Below, piece by piece: positions 60,261 through 64,000 of a DNA stretch of 64,000 nt. Made by a program: the position numbers and the translations under genes. The DNA is from Burkholderiales bacterium (lineage in GTDB: Bacteria > Pseudomonadota > Gammaproteobacteria > Burkholderiales > SG8-41). Where the stretch lies: contig JAIETP010000013.1 in the NCBI GenBank assembly GCA_019744975.1, forward strand, positions 1-64,000, given 5' to 3'. The notes beneath the pieces were generated by a model. It did not search any database. It was not told where the DNA came from and saw only the letters and a program-made list of their open reading frames with translations. Each line of letters starts with the position of its first letter. Positions within the stretch are counted from its first letter, which is position 1.

Positions 60261-61154
60261 ATGAAACGGTTGCTGATCATCGGCTGCGGCGATGTGGGTT
60301 TGCGTGTGGCATTGCTGCTGCGCGCACGGCATCGCATTTACGCGCTGACCCACAACGCGGAACGTGTTGCCGGGCTGCGCCGGAGCGGACTCACGCCGTT
60401 GTTCGGCGATCTCGACCGGCCGGATACGCTGGCCGGCCTCGCCGGCCTTGCGCATGACGTCATCCACCTTGCACCTCCGCCCGCGCGCGGCCGCAACGAC
60501 ACAAGAACGGCGCACCTGATCGCGGCACTCGGACGGGGCCGCAGTCTACCACGGCACTTTATCTACATCAGCACCAGCGGCGTCTATGGTGATTGCAGCG
60601 GTGCGCTGGTCGACGAAACCAGTCCCCTGCGTCCGCAGACGGATCGTGCGCGCCGCCGCGCCGATGCAGAGCAGCGGCTGCGCGACTGGGGCGCGCGCAC
60701 GGGGGTGTGCGTCAGCATCCTGCGCGTGCCGGGCATTTATGCCGCGGACCGGTTGCCGGTGGCGCGCATCGAACGCGGCACGCCGGCGTTGCGGCCGCAG
60801 GACGACACCTACGTCAATCACATACACGCCGATGATCTGGCGAACATGGTGGTCGCGGCTCTGCATCACGGCCAGGCCAACCGCAGTTACAACGCCAGCG
60901 ACGACGCGCCGCAGAAAATGGGCGACTATTTCGACCTGGTGGCGGATCGGTTTCACCTGCCGCGGCCGCCGCGCGTGACCCGGGCCGAGGCGAGGGTGGT
61001 GATGCCGGATAACCTGTACTCCTTCATGAGCGAATCGCGGCGCCTCGCCAACGGGCGCATCAAGCAGGAACTGCGCGTCAGGCTGCGTTACCCGACCGTG
61101 CGCGAAGGCATCAGCGCTGCGGACGCCCTGCAGGTTCCGCCCCATGTCCGCTGA
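60261..61154 (+). CDS. NAD-dependent epimerase/dehydratase family protein
   Basis: A 297-residue short-chain type protein of the YeeZ/SDR group. IIGCGDVGLRVA (7-18) is the nucleotide-binding motif, and YISTSGVYGDCSG has the Ser-Tyr pair usual for catalytic SDR enzymes. Its 3' end overlaps cutA by 11 bp. The substrate is unknown; it may be a nucleotide-sugar or a damaged metabolite. CTAAAATAG upstream may be a -10. Confidence 0.82.
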   Translation: MKRLLIIGCGDVGLRVALLLRARHRIYALTHNAERVAGLRRSGLTPLFGDLDRPDTLAGLAGLAHDVIHLAPPPARGRNDTRTAHLIAALGRGRSLPRHFIYISTSGVYGDCSGALVDETSPLRPQTDRARRRADAEQRLRDWGARTGVCVSILRVPGIYAADRLPVARIERGTPALRPQDDTYVNHIHADDLANMVVAALHHGQANRSYNASDDAPQKMGDYFDLVADRFHLPRPPRVTRAEARVVMPDNLYSFMSESRRLANGRIKQELRVRLRYPTVREGISAADALQVPPHVR

Positions 61155-61506
61155 CCATGAGGTGCTGCTGGTGATGTCCAGCCTGCCGGATCAGGCGGCG
61201 GCGCAACAACTGGCGCGCACGCTGATTGAGCGGCGGCTGGCCGCCTGTGTCAGCGTGCTGGCGCCGTGTACATCGGTGTATCGTTGGCGTGGTGTGGTGG
61301 AAGACTCCATGGAAGTGCCGGTGCTGATCAAGACCACGGCCGGACGTTATGCCGAACTCGAATCAGCCCTGCGCGCATTGCATCCCTATGAACTTCCGGA
61401 AATCGTCGCGGTCCCAGTGCTGCGCGGTTTGCCGGCCTATCTCGACTGGGTCACCGCAGAAACCGTCCTTCCCGAAATCTCTTCTCCCTTATCTTCTTCC
61501 ATATGA
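61144..61506 (+). CDS. cutA: Divalent-cation tolerance protein
   Basis: A 120-residue protein of the trimeric CutA1 family, with ARTLIERRLAACVSVLAPCTSVYRW and HPYELPEIVAVPV. It is implicated in copper tolerance; the exact role is unclear. Located just upstream of dsbD with ATGA overlap, an arrangement conserved in proteobacteria, where cutA is also called cycY-associated. Confidence 0.95.
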   Translation: MSADHEVLLVMSSLPDQAAAQQLARTLIERRLAACVSVLAPCTSVYRWRGVVEDSMEVPVLIKTTAGRYAELESALRALHPYELPEIVAVPVLRGLPAYLDWVTAETVLPEISSPLSSSI

Positions 61507-63320
61507 TCCTGCGCCGCTTGTTCCTGTTGCTGATGCTGTGCGCCGGTTTCGCGCATGCGGCCGAACCCGAATTGCTGGATCCGGAAAAAGCCTTTGCGTT
61601 CAGCGCCCGCGTTGCCGCGCCGGATGCGATCGAAGTGCGTTATGTGATCGCCAAGGGTTATTACCTGTACCGCGACAAGCTGCGTTTCACGCTGGAGCCT
61701 GCGACGCTGGGCAATGGTAACGCGCAACTGCCGAAGGGATTGGTGCACAGGGACGAGTTTTTTGGCGAGACCATGATTTACCGCGACGAGGTGCGCATCC
61801 GGTTGCCGGTCAATGCCGACGGCGGAATCGAGCGGGCGGTGCTGACCGCGGTGTCGCAGGGTTGCGCCGATGTCGGCGTCTGTTATGTGCCGGTGGAACA
61901 GAAGGCAGACTTGCGGCTGGCCGCCGCAGGGTCTGCGGCAGGCCCAGGCGATGGCGTAATGTCGCGGCTGTTTTCGGGCACAGGCAATGTTGTGCAGCCT
62001 GCGGCGACCGCAAAAGGCGAGGATGCGCTGATTGCCGAATTGTTTAACGGTGAGACCTGGCTGCTGATCCTGAGTTTTTTCGGTTTCGGCCTGCTGCTGT
62101 CGTTCACGCCCTGTGTATTGCCGATGGTACCAATCCTGTCCGGCATCATCATCGGCCAGGGCCGGCAGATGACCCGCCTGCACAGCCTGTTGCTGTCCGC
62201 CGCCTACGTGCTGGGTATGGCCATTACCTACACGCTGGCGGGGATTGCCGCCGGGTTGTCCGGTGCGCTGTTGTCGGCCGCGCTGCAGAATCCCTGGGTG
62301 CTCGGCACTTTTGCCGCGGTGTTTGTCGTGCTTGCTCTGTCGATGTTCGGTTTCTATGAGTTGCAGTTGCCGTCCTCGCTGCAGTCACGTCTGGCCGGGA
62401 CCAGCGGTCGCCTGCACGGCGGACACTACACGGGCGTTTTTGTGATGGGCGCCTTGTCGGCACTGATCGTCGGCCCCTGCGTTGCCGCCCCCCTGGCGGG
62501 CGCGCTGCTGTATATCTCGCAAAGCGGCAGCGCCGTGCTCGGTGGAGCCGCGCTGTTTGCGATGGCGCTGGGCATGGGCGTGCCCTTGCTGGCAGTCGGC
62601 GCCTCGGCCGGTGCTTTTTTGCCGAAAACCGGACCGTGGATGGAGACCGTCAAACGTTTTTTCGGCGTGATGCTGCTGGCGGTGGCGATTTACCTGGTGT
62701 CGCCTGTCCTGCCGGTGACCGTACAGATGCTGGCCTGGGCTGCGCTGCTGATTTTCACCGGCATTTACCTGCGCGCCATCGATCCCCTGCCGCCGGCTGC
62801 CGGCAGTTTTGCCCGGCTCAGTAAAGGCGCCGGCGTGATTGCGCTGGTCGCGGGCATCGCTTTTGTCATTGGTGCCTTGTCCGGCAGTCGCGACGTGCTG
62901 CAACCCTTGTCCGGATTGCGCGGTGCGGTGGCAGTTGCGCCAGGCGCCGGTCCTGGTGTGGCGTTTCAGCGGGTGGCCAATAATGCCGAACTGGATGCGG
63001 CCATTGCCGCCGCCAGGGGCAAAACCCTGATGCTCGATTTTTATGCGGACTGGTGTGTCAGTTGCAAGGAAATGGAGCGTTACACCTTCAGCGATCCGCA
63101 GGTGCAGGCGCGGCTTGCCGGCATGATCAAGATCCAGGCGGATGTCACCGCCAATACGGCCGAACACAAGGAACTGCTGAAACGGTTCCGGTTGTTCGGC
63201 CCGCCGGGCATTGTGTTTTTTGACCCGGCCGGACGTGAAATCCCGGGCTTGCGCGTGATCGGTTTCCAGCCGGCCGGCAAGTTCGCCGCCGTACTCGACC
63301 AGGCGCTCGCTGTCCGGTGA
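61503..63320 (+). CDS. dsbD: Thiol:disulfide interchange protein
   Basis: A 605-residue protein that moves electrons from cytosolic thioredoxin to the periplasm. The N-terminal periplasmic domain has Cys121 and Cys127 (GCADVGVC), eight transmembrane segments follow with SFTPCVLPM and GPCVAAP, and the C-terminal thioredoxin domain has WCVSC with Cys518 and Cys521. The signal peptide is residues 1-20. It reduces DsbC, and proteins of cytochrome c maturation. Its stop overlaps the start of the next gene (GTGA). Confidence 0.97.
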   Translation: MILRRLFLLLMLCAGFAHAAEPELLDPEKAFAFSARVAAPDAIEVRYVIAKGYYLYRDKLRFTLEPATLGNGNAQLPKGLVHRDEFFGETMIYRDEVRIRLPVNADGGIERAVLTAVSQGCADVGVCYVPVEQKADLRLAAAGSAAGPGDGVMSRLFSGTGNVVQPAATAKGEDALIAELFNGETWLLILSFFGFGLLLSFTPCVLPMVPILSGIIIGQGRQMTRLHSLLLSAAYVLGMAITYTLAGIAAGLSGALLSAALQNPWVLGTFAAVFVVLALSMFGFYELQLPSSLQSRLAGTSGRLHGGHYTGVFVMGALSALIVGPCVAAPLAGALLYISQSGSAVLGGAALFAMALGMGVPLLAVGASAGAFLPKTGPWMETVKRFFGVMLLAVAIYLVSPVLPVTVQMLAWAALLIFTGIYLRAIDPLPPAAGSFARLSKGAGVIALVAGIAFVIGALSGSRDVLQPLSGLRGAVAVAPGAGPGVAFQRVANNAELDAAIAAARGKTLMLDFYADWCVSCKEMERYTFSDPQVQARLAGMIKIQADVTANTAEHKELLKRFRLFGPPGIVFFDPAGREIPGLRVIGFQPAGKFAAVLDQALAVR

Positions 63321-63853
63321 CACCGGTCCGGCGGGCATTGCTGATGGCTGGGATCGGCGGCGTGGCTGCCGTAGCCGGCTATTTCACCAATGCCTGGCGT
63401 ATCGGCGCCCTGGGTCCAAGCGGCGATGGTGATGCGGCGGCCGCCATTCTCGGCAGCACCCTGCATTCACTTGACGGTGTACCGCAAACCCTGGCTGGGT
63501 TGCGCGGAAAGATCCTGGTGATCAATTACTGGGCAACCTGGTGCGCACCATGCCGGGAAGAAATCCCGCTGTTTGTCCGGCTGCAGCAGGAGTATGAAAC
63601 CAAGGGAGTGCAATTTGTCGGTATCGCCGTTGATCAGGTGGACAAGGTTCGGGATTTTGCCCAAGAGTTCAAGATCAACTATCCGCTGTTGATTGCCGGA
63701 CTCGACGCTGTCGAGCTGTCACGCAAGGCAGGCAACAAGGCCGGGGTTTTGCCTTACACGCTGGTGCTGGATCGGACAGGAAATATGGCTGCCAGCCTCG
63801 TTGGGAGCATATCCGAGGCCCGGATGCGGGCTCAGTTGGCCCCGCTGCTGTAG
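63317..63853 (+). CDS. TlpA/ResA-like thioredoxin
   Basis: A 178-residue membrane-anchored thioredoxin with WCAPC at 75-79 (Cys76, Cys79) and the KAGVLPYTLVLDRTG cis-proline loop. The N-terminal segment (about 6-22) is an uncleaved anchor. It is translationally coupled to dsbD by a GTGA overlap, so DsbD probably keeps it reduced. It likely serves in cytochrome c maturation or protein repair. It is the last gene of the window. Confidence 0.9.
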   Translation: MTPVRRALLMAGIGGVAAVAGYFTNAWRIGALGPSGDGDAAAAILGSTLHSLDGVPQTLAGLRGKILVINYWATWCAPCREEIPLFVRLQQEYETKGVQFVGIAVDQVDKVRDFAQEFKINYPLLIAGLDAVELSRKAGNKAGVLPYTLVLDRTGNMAASLVGSISEARMRAQLAPLL

Positions 63854-63870
63854 CTATCTTCCATTGAAAA

Positions 63871-63890
63871 TCGGTTAATTTCGGTTAATT
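63871..63890 (+). repeat. Tandem 10-bp repeat after the last gene
   Basis: TCGGTTAATT is repeated twice head to tail 17 bp after the TlpA-like stop codon. The remaining 110 bp hold no gene that can be supported. Confidence 0.6.
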
Positions 63891-64000
63891 CCCAGATTTT
63901 CTGCAAATACCCGGAAAGTAGGGCGGTGTGCCGGGCGCTCCAGCATGAGGTTGGTGCCAGGCCTGATTGTCCCCGAATGCGTGACACTTGAGGGATGGTA

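Overview
The window looks like the chromosome of a betaproteobacterium (Burkholderiales, Rhodocyclales or relatives). It is GC-rich. It carries three Bug/TctC-type periplasmic binding proteins with no tctAB genes beside them, and several family III (CaiB/BaiF) CoA-transferases. It also has the conserved block argH / algZ-algR-hemC-hemD-hemX-hemY. No rRNA, integrase, transposase or CRISPR array was seen.

Layout. (1) 1-290: a tRNA-Phe(GAA) gene whose 3' end is repeated downstream about every 60 bp; the last copy supplies the stop codon of a MmgE/PrpD gene. (2) 266-13833: accessory catabolism, mostly on the minus strand: MmgE/PrpD, an AsmA-like DUF748 protein, a 3-hydroxyacyl-CoA dehydrogenase, an exported M14 peptidase, an exported SAM-methyltransferase, then Bug receptor, CaiB transferase, MaoC-type hydratase, intradiol dioxygenase and a second Bug receptor. 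(3) 14059-27497: a defence-type island with a three-gene type III-like restriction-modification locus (res, AlbA_2/ATPase, mod), an OLD-family ATPase-TOPRIM nuclease with a small WYL protein, gene remnants, a Panacea (SocA/DUF4065) antitoxin-like gene with an unrecognised partner, a LexA-like repressor with a palindromic operator, and a TcmP / three-Cys (Gp37/Gp68) pair. (4) 27556-33816: CitE-like lyase, CaiB, Bug and IclR regulator, divergent from prpB and a D-2-hydroxyacid dehydrogenase. (5) 33933-38662: housekeeping genes: rubredoxin, hemA, prfA, prmC, a YkgJ-type protein, grxD. (6) 38723-51329: a TauE/SafE exporter, a large FAD/Fe-S dehydrogenase, an IclR regulator and a TRAP transporter on one strand, facing a GMC dehydrogenase, xsc (sulfoacetaldehyde acetyltransferase) and a LacI regulator. 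Together these suggest uptake and degradation of an organosulfonate, with isethionate as the best guess. (7) 51326-63853: argH, the algZ/algR pair, the heme genes, and thiol-redox genes (thioredoxin-like protein, dsbD, a TlpA/ResA-like protein) with cutA, an epimerase and a ferredoxin-reductase.

The most interesting unexplained signals are these. An AT-rich motif of about 24-26 bp occurs seven times across the window, always at gene edges or in gene remnants, and four copies match the IHF consensus. A LexA-like gene and the TcmP pair share a Gram-positive-type SOS operator. A Panacea antitoxin sits next to a protein of unknown family. The target-recognition part of mod is much more AT-rich than the rest of the gene. 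The xsc cluster has clear operator candidates.
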